DNA from: Microbacterium oleivorans | GTDB taxonomy: Bacteria > Actinomycetota > Actinomycetes > Actinomycetales > Microbacteriaceae | Assembly (NCBI RefSeq): GCF_001644225.1 | Contig: NZ_LSTV01000001.1 | Span: 558,001-622,000, forward strand | DNA length: 64,000 bases | Reading direction: 5' to 3' | Shown here: piece after piece, positions 25,719 to 34,247 of the stretch | How the letters are laid out: each line of letters begins with the position of its first letter | Position numbering within the stretch: position 1 is the first letter of the stretch | Notes under the pieces: generated by a model | What the model saw: only the letters and a program-made list of their open reading frames with translations | Told to the model about the DNA's origin: nothing | The model's database searches: none | Translations under genes and position numbers: made by a program

Positions 25719-26599
25719 CGGACGACCCGAGCACCTACGTCCGCCAGCGCGAGAAGTCCGCGCGCGACGTCCGGTGGCCGGATGCGCCGGAGCCGCTCCC
25801 GGTCGCCGTCTACGACAACCACGCGCACCTCGAGATCGAGGACGGCGACGAGCCGCGCGGCCTGGACGAGCAGCTCGCCCGCGCCGCGGAGGTCGGCGTC
25901 GTGGGCGTCGTGCAGGCGGGGGGCGACATCGAGTCCTCGCGCTGGTCGGCGTGGGCTGCGGCATCCCACCCCGCGGTGCTGGCCGCCGTCGCGGTCCACC
26001 CGAACGAGGCGCCGGCGTACGCGGCCGCCGGGCGGCTGGACGAGGCGATCGCCGTCATCGACGAGCTCGCCGCGCAGCCGCGCGTGCGGGCGGTCGGCGA
26101 GACGGGTCTCGACTTCTTCCGGACCGACGAGGACGGGATCCCCGCCCAGGTCGCGAGCTTCGAGGCGCACATCGACATCGCGAAGCGGCACGGGATCGCG
26201 ATGCAGATCCACGATCGCGACGCGCACGAGGCCGTCCTCGAGACCCTCGAGCGGGTCGGCGCGCCGGAGCGCACCGTCTTCCACTGCTTCTCGGGCGATG
26301 CCGACATGGCCCGGTACTGCGCCGACCGCGGCTACTGGCTGAGCTTCGCCGGGAACGTCACGTTCAAGAACGCGCAGAACCTGCGGGACGCCCTCGCCGT
26401 GACCCCGCGCGAGCGGATCCTCGTCGAGACGGATGCGCCCTTCCTCACCCCGACACCGCACCGCGGCCGCCCCAACGCCCCGTACCTCGTGCCGGTGACG
26501 GTGCGGTTCCTGGCCGCCGAGCTCGGTATCCCCCTCGAGGAACTGTGCGCACAGCTCGCGCAGAACACGCTCGAGGTCTACGGCGCCTTCACGGACTGA
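25715..26599 (+). CDS. tatD: TatD-family metal-dependent deoxyribonuclease
   Basis: 294 residues from ATG 25715, overlapping the metG stop. The TIM-barrel metal site is visible: DNHAHLE near the N-terminus, VGETGLDFF, HDRDAH, FHCFSGD and VETDAPFLTP. Family members are Mg-dependent 3'-5' exonucleases active in DNA repair or turnover. An N-terminal ~30-residue extension is present. The 3' end overlaps the convergent LacI-family gene by 22 bases. In mycobacteria and streptomycetes this gene is followed by rpfB and ksgA; here a heme cluster occupies that place. Confidence 0.94.
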   Translation: MTDDPSTYVRQREKSARDVRWPDAPEPLPVAVYDNHAHLEIEDGDEPRGLDEQLARAAEVGVVGVVQAGGDIESSRWSAWAAASHPAVLAAVAVHPNEAPAYAAAGRLDEAIAVIDELAAQPRVRAVGETGLDFFRTDEDGIPAQVASFEAHIDIAKRHGIAMQIHDRDAHEAVLETLERVGAPERTVFHCFSGDADMARYCADRGYWLSFAGNVTFKNAQNLRDALAVTPRERILVETDAPFLTPTPHRGRPNAPYLVPVTVRFLAAELGIPLEELCAQLAQNTLEVYGAFTD

Positions 26600-27591
26600 G
26601 GCAGGGCGACGGCCATCGGCGGGCGCGTCGTCGACCCCGGCACGAGTTCCCACGGCAGGTCGACCACCCGGGGGCCGTCGTCGAGCAGAGCGCCGGGGAG
26701 AGTGTCGAACATCGCCTGGGCCGCGAGGTCGGGACGGATGCAGACGTGCGTCACGCCGAGGCGGCGGTTGACGGCGCAGTCGGTGGAGCAGAGCGCGACG
26801 AGCTGCACGTCGCGGGGGATGACGAGGCGCATCTCCTCGAGCTGCAGGTAGACGTCGGGCCCATCCTCGGCTCCGGCGAAGATCGCGTCCGCACCGTCGG
26901 CGAGGACGTCGGTGATGAGGCGCGGCAGCGTGCGCCGCGAGGCGTCGACGGCGCGCACCAGCGGCTCCCGGCCGCGGACCGAACTCCAGATCTCGTACGC
27001 GGCGCGTCCGATCTCGTCGCGGGGGGCGCCGCCGTCCTCGGTGAGGAACGCGATGCGGCGGGCGCCGGCGCGTTCGAGCTCGTCGAGTCCCGCCCGGACG
27101 GCCGCGTCGTACCCGGTGCGGATGCTGAGTCCGCGGGATCCGTCGACGAACTGGTCGTCCGCGACGATCGGGATGCCGCGGGCGATGGCCGCAAGGAGGA
27201 GTTCCCGGTTGCCGCGCGCATCGGGCACATAGAGCGCGTCGAGCGTCGTGCCGGCGATGAGGTCGGGGGTCGAGTCGGGGAGGACGGTCACGGTGAACCC
27301 GTGGGCCGCGGAGGCCCGGACGAGCGAGGTCAGCTTGCGCGCGCGCTGGAGCTCGCCGCGCCGGTCGTCGTCGGGGTCGTCGCCCATGACGAACCCGACC
27401 GTCATCGTCCGTCCGCTGCGCAGCGCCGCGGCGTGGCGGTTGGGGACGTAACCGAGCTCGGCGGCGATGGCCTTGATGCGTTCCCGCGTCTCGGGGCGCA
27501 TGCTGCCGCGATCGTTGAGCGCCTGGCTGATGGCCGCCGTCGACACGCCTGCGGCGCGCGCGATGTCCTTCAGCGTGACGCTCGCGCTCAC
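26578..27591 (-). CDS. LacI-family transcriptional regulator cotranscribed with hemA
   Basis: 337 residues from GTG 27591, overlapping the hemA stop as GTGA. The LacI helix-turn-helix (TLKDIARAAGVSTAAISQAL) and a complete effector domain are present. No sugar-utilisation gene is adjacent. Its only operon partner is hemA, unusual for a LacI regulator. It might control heme genes through the 14-base palindrome at 28894-28907, or it may simply sit downstream of hemA and act on a remote sugar operon. The function is not established. Confidence 0.88.
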   Translation of the reverse strand: MSASVTLKDIARAAGVSTAAISQALNDRGSMRPETRERIKAIAAELGYVPNRHAAALRSGRTMTVGFVMGDDPDDDRRGELQRARKLTSLVRASAAHGFTVTVLPDSTPDLIAGTTLDALYVPDARGNRELLLAAIARGIPIVADDQFVDGSRGLSIRTGYDAAVRAGLDELERAGARRIAFLTEDGGAPRDEIGRAAYEIWSSVRGREPLVRAVDASRRTLPRLITDVLADGADAIFAGAEDGPDVYLQLEEMRLVIPRDVQLVALCSTDCAVNRRLGVTHVCIRPDLAAQAMFDTLPGALLDDGPRVVDLPWELVPGSTTRPPMAVALPQSVKAP

Positions 27592-28859
27592 GGCTGCTCG
27601 CCCTCGTCCGGTGAGGCGCCCTCGCGCGGCCCGGGCAGCACGGTGCGGACCGCCGCGGCCCACTCAGGACCGGCACCCGAGGAGGCGAGGGTGTGGCCGC
27701 GTGCGATGAGCTGGTGCAGCAGCACCCCCGAGAAGTGGCGGAGCGCCGTCTCGACCTCGGCCGAGTCGCCGCGCCGTCGTGCGCGGGTGAGTTCCTCGTC
27801 CAGCACGCCGTGCACGAACCGGCGGAGGTCGACGACCGAGGGGGACACCTCGTGCACGCGCCGGGCGGCGGCGTGCCGCTTGGCGGCGGCCTGGACGATC
27901 TCGCGCGCCTGGCCGACGGTCTCGGCCTCGTCGACGGGGGCGTGCAGTCGGATGGTCTCGAGGTCGAGGAGTTCGACGCCGGGCAGCAGCGCCACCTCGG
28001 GGTCGACGTTGCGGGGCAGGCCCAGGTCGATGATCACCTGCGCACGGGTGCTCCCGGCGCGGGCGGTCGCGTGAGAGAAGGCGTCGAGGGCGAAGGTGTC
28101 GGTCGTCGCCGTGCAGGTGACGACGATGTCGGCGGCTGCGGCCTCGGCGGCGTAGTCGTCGACGCCGACGTGGACGAGGTGCTCGCGATTGGCGAACTTC
28201 TGGCGCCCCGACCGCGAGTGCACGCGGATGTCGGTGGCCCCGACTGCTCGCAGGGCGGCGAGGGCCGCCGCGGCGTAGCGGCCCGTGCCCACGAGGAGGA
28301 CGCGTGCGGTCGCCCAGTCGACGCGGGGGCTCACGAGGTCGACGGCGAGACGGACGAGCGAACGCCCGGACTCACCGAGCCGCGTCGTGTTCTTGACGGC
28401 GCGGGAGGTCTCGGTGGCGCGCTGGAACAGGTGCTCGAGCGGCGCGGTCGTCAGGCCACGGCCGCGCGCGGCCTCGAGGGCGCGTCGCACCTGCCCTGCG
28501 ATCTCGTCCTCGCCGACGGCGACGGAGTCGAGTCCCGACGCGACCGTGAAGAGGTGGTGGGCGACCTGGTTGCCGTGCGCGAAGTCGACGTTCTCCCGCA
28601 GCGACCGGTAGTCCATGTCGGCGGCGCCGGCGATCGCCTCCATCGCGGCATCCATCGCGGGGACGGGGGAGGCGAGGTCGGGTTCCTCGGCGAGGTCGAA
28701 GTACGCCTCGAACCGGTTGCAGGTCGCGAGCACGACCGCCCCGCGGACCGACTCGTGGACCGCGGACAGGCGCTCGGCGAGGTCGTCTCCGACCGTCGAG
28801 AGCCGCTCGAGGGAATCGAACGGCGTGGAGCGCTGATGCGCGGTCAGGCAGACGAGCAC
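27588..28859 (-). CDS. hemA: Glutamyl-tRNA reductase
   Basis: 423 residues from GTG 28859. The catalytic Cys is in LATCNRFEAY (Cys47). The NADPH-binding domain carries VLLVGTGRYAAAAL, and a helical dimerisation domain closes the protein. It reduces glutamyl-tRNA(Glu) to glutamate-1-semialdehyde, the first committed step of tetrapyrrole synthesis. HemL, encoded at the far end of the rightward cluster, performs the next step. A minus-strand TATACT at 28889-28894 gives a short leader with an AAGGGGG Shine-Dalgarno. Confidence 0.95.
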   Translation of the reverse strand: MLVCLTAHQRSTPFDSLERLSTVGDDLAERLSAVHESVRGAVVLATCNRFEAYFDLAEEPDLASPVPAMDAAMEAIAGAADMDYRSLRENVDFAHGNQVAHHLFTVASGLDSVAVGEDEIAGQVRRALEAARGRGLTTAPLEHLFQRATETSRAVKNTTRLGESGRSLVRLAVDLVSPRVDWATARVLLVGTGRYAAAALAALRAVGATDIRVHSRSGRQKFANREHLVHVGVDDYAAEAAAADIVVTCTATTDTFALDAFSHATARAGSTRAQVIIDLGLPRNVDPEVALLPGVELLDLETIRLHAPVDEAETVGQAREIVQAAAKRHAAARRVHEVSPSVVDLRRFVHGVLDEELTRARRRGDSAEVETALRHFSGVLLHQLIARGHTLASSGAGPEWAAAVRTVLPGPREGASPDEGEQP

Positions 28860-28887
28860 GGTGCGGAGAACCCCCTTGGATCACGAT

Positions 28888-28894
28888 TAGTATA
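28888..28894. promoter_or_regulatory. Overlapping divergent -10 elements of hemA and hemE
   Basis: Plus-strand TAGTAT (28888-28893) and minus-strand TATACT (28889-28894) overlap almost entirely. They predict leaders of about 20 bases for both hemE and hemA, each with a Shine-Dalgarno. The surrounding stretch, about 28884-28909, is strikingly A+T-rich for this genome. Confidence 0.6.
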
Positions 28895-28907
28895 TCGATT
28901 AACCGAT
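28894..28907. promoter_or_regulatory. 14-base near-palindrome in the hemA/hemE promoter, candidate operator
   Basis: ATCGATTAACCGAT matches its own reverse complement at 12 of 14 positions. It lies immediately after the plus-strand -10 and upstream of the minus-strand one, so a bound protein could block both. Related CGATTA/CGATTC copies occur at 28884, 28896 and 28904. The cotranscribed LacI-family protein is one candidate binder; an iron or heme regulator is another. Confidence 0.5.
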
Positions 28908-28921
28908 TCGAGGAGTCCATC

Positions 28922-30040
28922 ATTCCCGGCCTCAGCCACCCCCTCATCGCCGCGCGCACCCGCGAGTCCCGTCTCGTCCGGGCGCTGCTGGGCGATCGTC
29001 CGCAGACGACCCCCGTCTGGTTCATGCGGCAGGCGGGGCGATCCCTCCCCGAGTACCGCGCGCTCCGCTCGCAGGGCTCGATGATCGACGCGTGCCTCGA
29101 CCCGGCGCTCGCGAGCGAGATCACGATGCAGCCGGTGCGCCGTCACGGCGTGGACGCGGCGATCTTCTTCAGCGACATCATCGTGCCGCTCGCCCTCATC
29201 GGCGTCGACGTCGAGATCGTCGCCGGTCGCGGTCCGGTCTTCTCGCAGCCGCTGCGGACGCCCGCCGACATCGCGCGCACCGTCGCGATCGACCCCGCCC
29301 TCGTCACCGAGCGCGGGGAGGTCATCGCGGATGCCGTGGGCCGCACGACCGCGATGCTCGCCGACCTGTCCGAGGAGCGCGGCGAGCCGCTGCCGCTCAT
29401 CGGGTTCGCCGGCGCGCCGTTCACCCTGGCGGCCTACCTCGTCGAGGGCGGCCCGTCGAAGGACCACCTCGCCGCCCGACGCCTCATCCACGAGGACCCG
29501 GCCGCGTGGCAGGACCTGACGATGTGGCTCGCCGAGGTCACCGGCCGCTTCCTCGCCCTCCAGATCGAGGCGGGGGCGAGCGCGGGGCAGCTGTTCGACT
29601 CGTGGGCGGGCGGGCTGAACCCCGACGACTACCGCGCGTCGGTGCTCCCGGCATCCGTCGCCGCGCTCGCGCACGCCCGCTCGCTGCCGCTGCCCGAGGG
29701 CGTTGACAGGCTGCCGCTCGTGCACTTCGGGGTCGGGACGGGCGAGATCCTCGCCGACATGGCGACCCCCGACATCGATGCGCTCGGCGTCGACTACCGG
29801 GTTCCGCTCGACGAGGCGCGTCGCCGCATCGGCCGCGACCTGACGATCCAGGGCAATCTCGACCCCGCACTCCTGTTCGCGCCCGAGCCGGTGCGGACGG
29901 CGGGTGTGCACCGCGTGCTCGGGGCCGGTCTCGCCGCCCGCGCGCACGTGTTCAACCTCGGTCACGGCGTGCCGATGGAGGCCGACCCCGACGCCATCTC
30001 GGCGGTGGTCCGGACGGTCCACGACTGGCGGGCGCCGTGA
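28922..30040 (+). CDS. hemE: Uroporphyrinogen decarboxylase, probable AUU start
   Basis: About 372 residues. The substrate-binding motif PVWFMRQAGRSLPEYR and FFSDIIVPL are clear, as is GFAGAPFTLA. HemE homologues need ~25-30 residues before MRQAGR. Reading upstream of ATG 29024 the frame stays open with homologous sequence (SHPLIAARTRESRL) but contains no ATG, GTG or TTG. A perfect AGGAG at 28911-28915 sits 6 bases before ATT 28922, which I take as the start. ATC 28919 is the alternative. It decarboxylates uroporphyrinogen III to coproporphyrinogen III. The stop overlaps hemY as GTGA. Confidence 0.9.
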   Translation: MPGLSHPLIAARTRESRLVRALLGDRPQTTPVWFMRQAGRSLPEYRALRSQGSMIDACLDPALASEITMQPVRRHGVDAAIFFSDIIVPLALIGVDVEIVAGRGPVFSQPLRTPADIARTVAIDPALVTERGEVIADAVGRTTAMLADLSEERGEPLPLIGFAGAPFTLAAYLVEGGPSKDHLAARRLIHEDPAAWQDLTMWLAEVTGRFLALQIEAGASAGQLFDSWAGGLNPDDYRASVLPASVAALAHARSLPLPEGVDRLPLVHFGVGTGEILADMATPDIDALGVDYRVPLDEARRRIGRDLTIQGNLDPALLFAPEPVRTAGVHRVLGAGLAARAHVFNLGHGVPMEADPDAISAVVRTVHDWRAP

Positions 30041-31425
30041 CCGGAGCCCTCCGCCGTCACGACGTCGTCATCGTCGGCGGCGGTGTCGCCGCGTTGACCA
30101 TGGCGTGGGAACTGGCCCGCGCCGGTCGCGACGTCGTCGTGCTCGAAGCCGGCGACGCCGTCGGGGGGATGCTGCGCCGCGGCGTCGTCGCGGGAGTCGA
30201 GCTCGACCTCGGTGCGGAGTCCTTCGCGACCCGCACGACCGGCGTCGCCGACCTCGCGGCCGACGCGCGGCTGGCCGTGCAGTTCGCCGCGCCCCGGCCC
30301 GCCGGGGCGCACGTCGCGTTCCGCCGGGGGATGGGGCGCGTCGGACGCGCACCGCTGCCCCGACGGGCGGTGATCGGGATGCCGGCGGACCCCACGGCGG
30401 CCGACGTGACCCGCGTCCTCGGTCGCGCCGGTGCCCGTCATGCGGCGCAGGAGCGCGACCTCCCGCTCGACCCGCGGATGTTCGAGGGGCCCGAGCCGAC
30501 GCTGGCCGAGCTCGCGACGGCCCGGTTCGGACCGGCCGTCACCGCCCGTCTGGTCGAACCCCTCTGCGCGAGCGTCTACTCGCAGAGCGCGGGAGCGGTC
30601 ACCCTCTCGGCCCTGAACCCGGCCCTCTGGCAGCGATTCCGCGAGCTCGGGTCGCTGACCGCCGCCGTCGACACCCTCGCGCCGCAGGCCCGTGCGGGCT
30701 CCGCTGTGCGCGGCGTCGAAGGTGGCCTGTGGCGCCTCGCCGCCGAGCTCGAGATCGCGGCCCTCCGCGCGGGCGCCGTCATCCGCACCGGTGCGCCCGT
30801 CCGCGGGATCCGGCCGACGTCGGCGGGCGCCGAGGTCGTCCTCGACGGCGAGACGCTCACGGCGGGCGAGGTGGTCCTCGCGACCGGCCCCGTGTCCGCC
30901 GCGGGCCTGCTCGGCGTCACGGCGCCCGAGGCCGCTCCCGTCCGCCTGGTCGTCGCCGCGGTCGCGTCGGCTGCGCTCGATCGTCACCCGGTCGGGTCCG
31001 GTGTCATCGCCGCGCCCGACGTGCCCTCGGCTGCGAAGGCCCTCACCCACGTCGACGCGAAGTGGGAGTGGGCCGCGGCCGCCGTGCCCGCGGGCGTCCA
31101 CGTCGTCCGGCTGTCCGCCCGGGATGCCGGCGCCGGCGGGCTCGACACCCCCGCCGAGGTCGCGGCGGCCGTCCGCACCCTCACGGGCGTCGCTGTCAAC
31201 CCCGCTGACGTGCTGGAGGTCGTGCCGGTCTCCTGGTCGGATGCGGTCGTGACGCCGGAGCTGCAGGCCGCCGTCCGCACCGCCGCCGCCTCCCGCGGCA
31301 TCCGTCTGATCGGGGCGGTCGCCGCCGGTACCGGCCTCGCCTCGGTCATCCCTCACGCTCGCGCCCTCGCGGCGGAACTGCTGTCCCACCCCACCCCCTC
31401 CGAAGGAGTACGTCATGTCCGCTGA
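30037..31425 (+). CDS. hemY: Coproporphyrinogen III oxidase (HemY/CgoX type)
   Basis: 462 residues from GTG 30037. An FAD-binding Rossmann motif opens the protein (VVIVGGGVAALTMAWELARAG, split as VVIVGGGVAA and WELARAG) followed by LEAGDAVGG. The C-terminus has the second FAD contact region (GAVAAGTGLASVI). In Actinobacteria this flavoenzyme, historically called protoporphyrinogen oxidase, oxidises coproporphyrinogen III to coproporphyrin III. It lies between hemE and hemQ and overlaps the latter by 11 bases. Glycine-rich substrate motifs are less conserved than in Bacillus HemY. Confidence 0.92.
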   Translation: MTGALRRHDVVIVGGGVAALTMAWELARAGRDVVVLEAGDAVGGMLRRGVVAGVELDLGAESFATRTTGVADLAADARLAVQFAAPRPAGAHVAFRRGMGRVGRAPLPRRAVIGMPADPTAADVTRVLGRAGARHAAQERDLPLDPRMFEGPEPTLAELATARFGPAVTARLVEPLCASVYSQSAGAVTLSALNPALWQRFRELGSLTAAVDTLAPQARAGSAVRGVEGGLWRLAAELEIAALRAGAVIRTGAPVRGIRPTSAGAEVVLDGETLTAGEVVLATGPVSAAGLLGVTAPEAAPVRLVVAAVASAALDRHPVGSGVIAAPDVPSAAKALTHVDAKWEWAAAAVPAGVHVVRLSARDAGAGGLDTPAEVAAAVRTLTGVAVNPADVLEVVPVSWSDAVVTPELQAAVRTAAASRGIRLIGAVAAGTGLASVIPHARALAAELLSHPTPSEGVRHVR

Positions 31426-32098
31426 CGATGTGTTAGCCCCCGGCCTCGGCTACACGCTCTTCGCGATCCTCGCCGGCCCCCGTCCGCGCGCCGCCGCCTC
31501 CACGGCGGGCATCGACACGCTGCGAGCGGTCGTCGACGCGTTGCCCGCCGCCGAGGTGACCCTCCGCGGGTTCTACGACGTCACCGGGATGCGGGCCGAG
31601 GCCGACCTCATGGTGTGGCTGCACGGCGAGGACCCGGCCGCCCTCCAGAAAGCCCTCCGCGAGCTCCGCCGCACCCCCGTGCTCGCGGCCTTCACGAACG
31701 TGTGGAGCGCGATGGGCGTGCACCGCGAGGCAGAGTTCAACAAGCGGCACGTCCCCGGCTACCTGCGCGGCGAGCACCCCCGCGGCTGGCTCTGCGTGTA
31801 CCCGTTCGTCCGCAGCTACGAGTGGTACCTGCTGCCCGAGGACGAGCGCTCGCGCATGCTCGCCGAGCACGGCCGCAAGGGCGCCGCCTTCCGCGACGTC
31901 GTGGCGAACACCGTGTCGACGTTCGGCCTGAGCGACTACGAATGGCTGCTGCCGCTCGAGAGCGACGACCCGATCAGCCTCGTCGACATGATGCGCGAGC
32001 TGCGGGCGACCGACGCACGGCGTCACGTACGCGAGGAGGTGCCGTTCTACACCGGGCGGCGCGTGGAGATCGACGAACTGGCGGAGGTGCTCTCATGA
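31415..32098 (+). CDS. hemQ: Coproheme decarboxylase HemQ/ChdC
   Basis: 227 residues from ATG 31415, with GAAGGAG placed inside the end of hemY. It belongs to the chlorite-dismutase-like family. FNKRHVPGYLRGE, YPFVRSYEWYLLP and ERSRMLAEHG are family signatures; the Tyr in EWYLL (about residue 138) probably corresponds to the radical-forming catalytic Tyr of HemQ. It removes two propionate carboxyls from coproheme to make heme b, the terminal step of the coproporphyrin-dependent pathway. The stop overlaps hemH as ATGA. Confidence 0.94.
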   Translation: MSADDVLAPGLGYTLFAILAGPRPRAAASTAGIDTLRAVVDALPAAEVTLRGFYDVTGMRAEADLMVWLHGEDPAALQKALRELRRTPVLAAFTNVWSAMGVHREAEFNKRHVPGYLRGEHPRGWLCVYPFVRSYEWYLLPEDERSRMLAEHGRKGAAFRDVVANTVSTFGLSDYEWLLPLESDDPISLVDMMRELRATDARRHVREEVPFYTGRRVEIDELAEVLS

Positions 32099-33333
32099 GC
32101 GCGCAGAACATCGGGTCCCCGGGCGCGGAGTTCCGTCCCAAGCCGCCCCGCGCATCGGGAGTGGTCGTCGCCGACGGCTGCGTCATCCCGAACGCGACCG
32201 AGGGCACGTGCGCCGGTGAGCCCCACGCCACCGTCCCCGTCGCCTACGACGGCATCCTCCTCCTCGGTTTCGGCGGTCCCGAGGGCCAGGACGACGTGAT
32301 CCCGTTCCTGCGGAACGTCACGGCGGGTCGCGGCATCCCCGACGAACGCCTCGAGGAGGTCGCGCACCACTACCGCCACTTCGGCGGGGTGTCGCCCATC
32401 AACGAGCACAACCGCGAGCTGAAGGCCGCCCTCGACGCCGAGCTCTCCGCACGCGGACTCGACCTGCCGGTCTACTGGGGCAACCGCAACTGGATGCCGT
32501 ACGTCACCGACGCGATCGACGCGGCCGTCGCGGACGGCCGGCGGAAGCTCCTGGCGATCGCCACGAGCGCGTACAGCTCGTACTCGTCGTGCCGGCAGTA
32601 CCGCGAGGACCTCGCGGACGCCGTCGAGGCCACCGGACACCAGACCGACGTCCAGATCGACAAGGTGCGCCAGTTCTTCGATCACCCCGGGTTCGTCGCG
32701 CCCTTCGTCGACGGCATCCGTGCGGGCATCGCCGAACTCGCCGAGCGCGGGATCACCGACCTCGAGAACGAGGTGGAGATCCTGTTCTCGACGCACTCCA
32801 TCCCCACCTCCGACGCCGACCGCTCCGGCCCGCCCGAGCGCGGCTTCGGCCCCGGCGGGGCGTACGTCGCGCAGCACCTCGCGGTCGGCGAGGAGGTCGT
32901 CTCGCGGCTCGGGTTCCCGGGCGCGTGGCAGCTCGTCTTCCAGAGCCGGTCCGGCCCGCCGCAGGTGCCGTGGCTCGAGCCCGACATCAACGACGCGATG
33001 CAGGAGCTGCCGGGCCGTGGCCGCAAGGCCGTGCTCATCGTGCCGCTCGGGTTCGTGAGCGACCACATGGAGGTCATGTGGGACCTCGACACCGAGGCGA
33101 TGGAGACGGCGGAGGAGCTCGGACTCGTCGCGGTCCGCACCGCGACCCCCAGCACCCACCCCGACTACGTCGCAGGTCTCGTCGACCTCGTCGAGGAGCG
33201 CCTGAAGGGCACCCCCGCCGCGGAGCGCCCCGCCGTCACCGACCTCGGTCCCTGGTACGACGTGTGCCGTCCGGGATGCTGCGAGAACAAGCGACTCGGC
33301 TTCCAGCCCGCACTGTCGGGTGTGGCGCCGTGA
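32095..33333 (+). CDS. hemH: Coproporphyrin ferrochelatase with C-terminal Cys cluster
   Basis: 412 residues. After a ~48-residue N-terminal extension rich in Pro and Ala, the ferrochelatase core begins at YDGILLLGFGGPEG. Metal-site motifs include SAYSSYSSCRQYRED and FSTHSIP. The C-terminus carries CRPGCCENKR; with the upstream Cys this fits the [2Fe-2S] ligand set of actinobacterial ferrochelatases. It inserts Fe2+ into coproporphyrin III ahead of HemQ. It overlaps hemQ (ATGA) and hemC (GTGA). Confidence 0.95.
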   Translation: MSAQNIGSPGAEFRPKPPRASGVVVADGCVIPNATEGTCAGEPHATVPVAYDGILLLGFGGPEGQDDVIPFLRNVTAGRGIPDERLEEVAHHYRHFGGVSPINEHNRELKAALDAELSARGLDLPVYWGNRNWMPYVTDAIDAAVADGRRKLLAIATSAYSSYSSCRQYREDLADAVEATGHQTDVQIDKVRQFFDHPGFVAPFVDGIRAGIAELAERGITDLENEVEILFSTHSIPTSDADRSGPPERGFGPGGAYVAQHLAVGEEVVSRLGFPGAWQLVFQSRSGPPQVPWLEPDINDAMQELPGRGRKAVLIVPLGFVSDHMEVMWDLDTEAMETAEELGLVAVRTATPSTHPDYVAGLVDLVEERLKGTPAAERPAVTDLGPWYDVCRPGCCENKRLGFQPALSGVAP

Positions 33334-34247
33334 GCGCCCCCCTGCGCCTCGGCACCCGCGCGAGCCTGCTGGCGACGACCCAGTCGCAGCATGTGGCGGA
33401 TGCCGTGGCCGCGGCATCCGGGCGGGACGTCGAACTCGTCCCCATCACCAGTGAGGGCGACGTCCTCACCGGGCCGCTCGCCCAGATGGGCGGCACCGGC
33501 GTGTTCGCGACGGCGCTGCGGGACGCGCTCCTGCGGGACGAGTGCGACTTCCTCGTGCACTCGATGAAGGACCTGCCGACCGCGCCGTACCCCGGCATCG
33601 TCGTGGGCGCCGTCCCCGTGCGGGCATCCCAGCGCGACATCCTCCACTCGCGCGACGGCCTCGCCCTCGATGAGCTCCCGGCCGGCGCGCGCGTCGGCAC
33701 CGGTTCGCCGCGTCGTGTCGCCCAGGTGCGGGCGCGCCGACCCGACCTCGTGGTCGAGGGCATCCGCGGCAACGTCGACAGCCGGCTCCGCAAGGTCGCC
33801 GACGGGCAGTACGACGCGATCGTCCTCGCCGAGGCGGGGCTCCGTCGCATCGGCCGCGACAGCGCCATCACCGAGGTGCTCGACTGGCCGACCTCGGCCG
33901 CCCAGGGGGCGCTCGCCGTCGAGATCCGCGAAGGCGACACCGTCGTTGCGGACGCCGTCGGCCGCATCGAGCACGCCGACACCGCCCTCGCCGCCCACCT
34001 CGAGCGCGCCGTGCTGCGCCGTCTCGAGGCGGGGTGCGCCGCGCCCGTCGCGATCGACGCGGAGCACCACGGCGACGTCGTGACGCTCGTCGCGCACGTC
34101 TACGCCGAGGACGGTTCGCGGTCGGTCGCCGCCTCGCGTCGGCTCGACTGGCACGTCGACGTCGACGCGGCCGCGGCGGACGTCGTCGCCGAACTCCTCG
34201 AGGGCGGTGCCGCCGACCTCGCCGACCTCGCGGGGACCTCCCGATGA
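33330..34247 (+). CDS. hemC: Porphobilinogen deaminase (hydroxymethylbilane synthase)
   Basis: 305 residues from GTG 33330. [14 protein letters not shown] opens the family signature, [12 protein letters not shown] follows, then [10 protein letters not shown]. The dipyrromethane-cofactor Cys is in [10 protein letters not shown] near residue 235. It polymerises four porphobilinogen molecules to hydroxymethylbilane. It overlaps both neighbours by four bases. Confidence 0.96.
   Translation: MSAPLRLGTRASLLATTQSQHVADAVAAASGRDVELVPITSEGDVLTGPLAQMGGTGVFATALRDALLRDECDFLVHSMKDLPTAPYPGIVVGAVPVRASQRDILHSRDGLALDELPAGARVGTGSPRRVAQVRARRPDLVVEGIRGNVDSRLRKVADGQYDAIVLAEAGLRRIGRDSAITEVLDWPTSAAQGALAVEIREGDTVVADAVGRIEHADTALAAHLERAVLRRLEAGCAAPVAIDAEHHGDVVTLVAHVYAEDGSRSVAASRRLDWHVDVDAAAADVVAELLEGGAADLADLAGTSR

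Noticed and set aside
23019..25964. 981-codon minus-strand open frame over lacI and metG
   Set aside because: It is a shadow of the LacI and MetG genes, both with intact family motifs.
28889..28907. DtxR/IdeR iron box in the hemA/hemE promoter
   Set aside because: Alignment to the 19-base consensus matches poorly beyond the first few bases; the palindrome has a different sequence.
29024..30040. hemE starting at ATG 29024
   Set aside because: This would begin at the MRQAGR substrate motif and delete the conserved N-terminal segment. A good Shine-Dalgarno lies further upstream.
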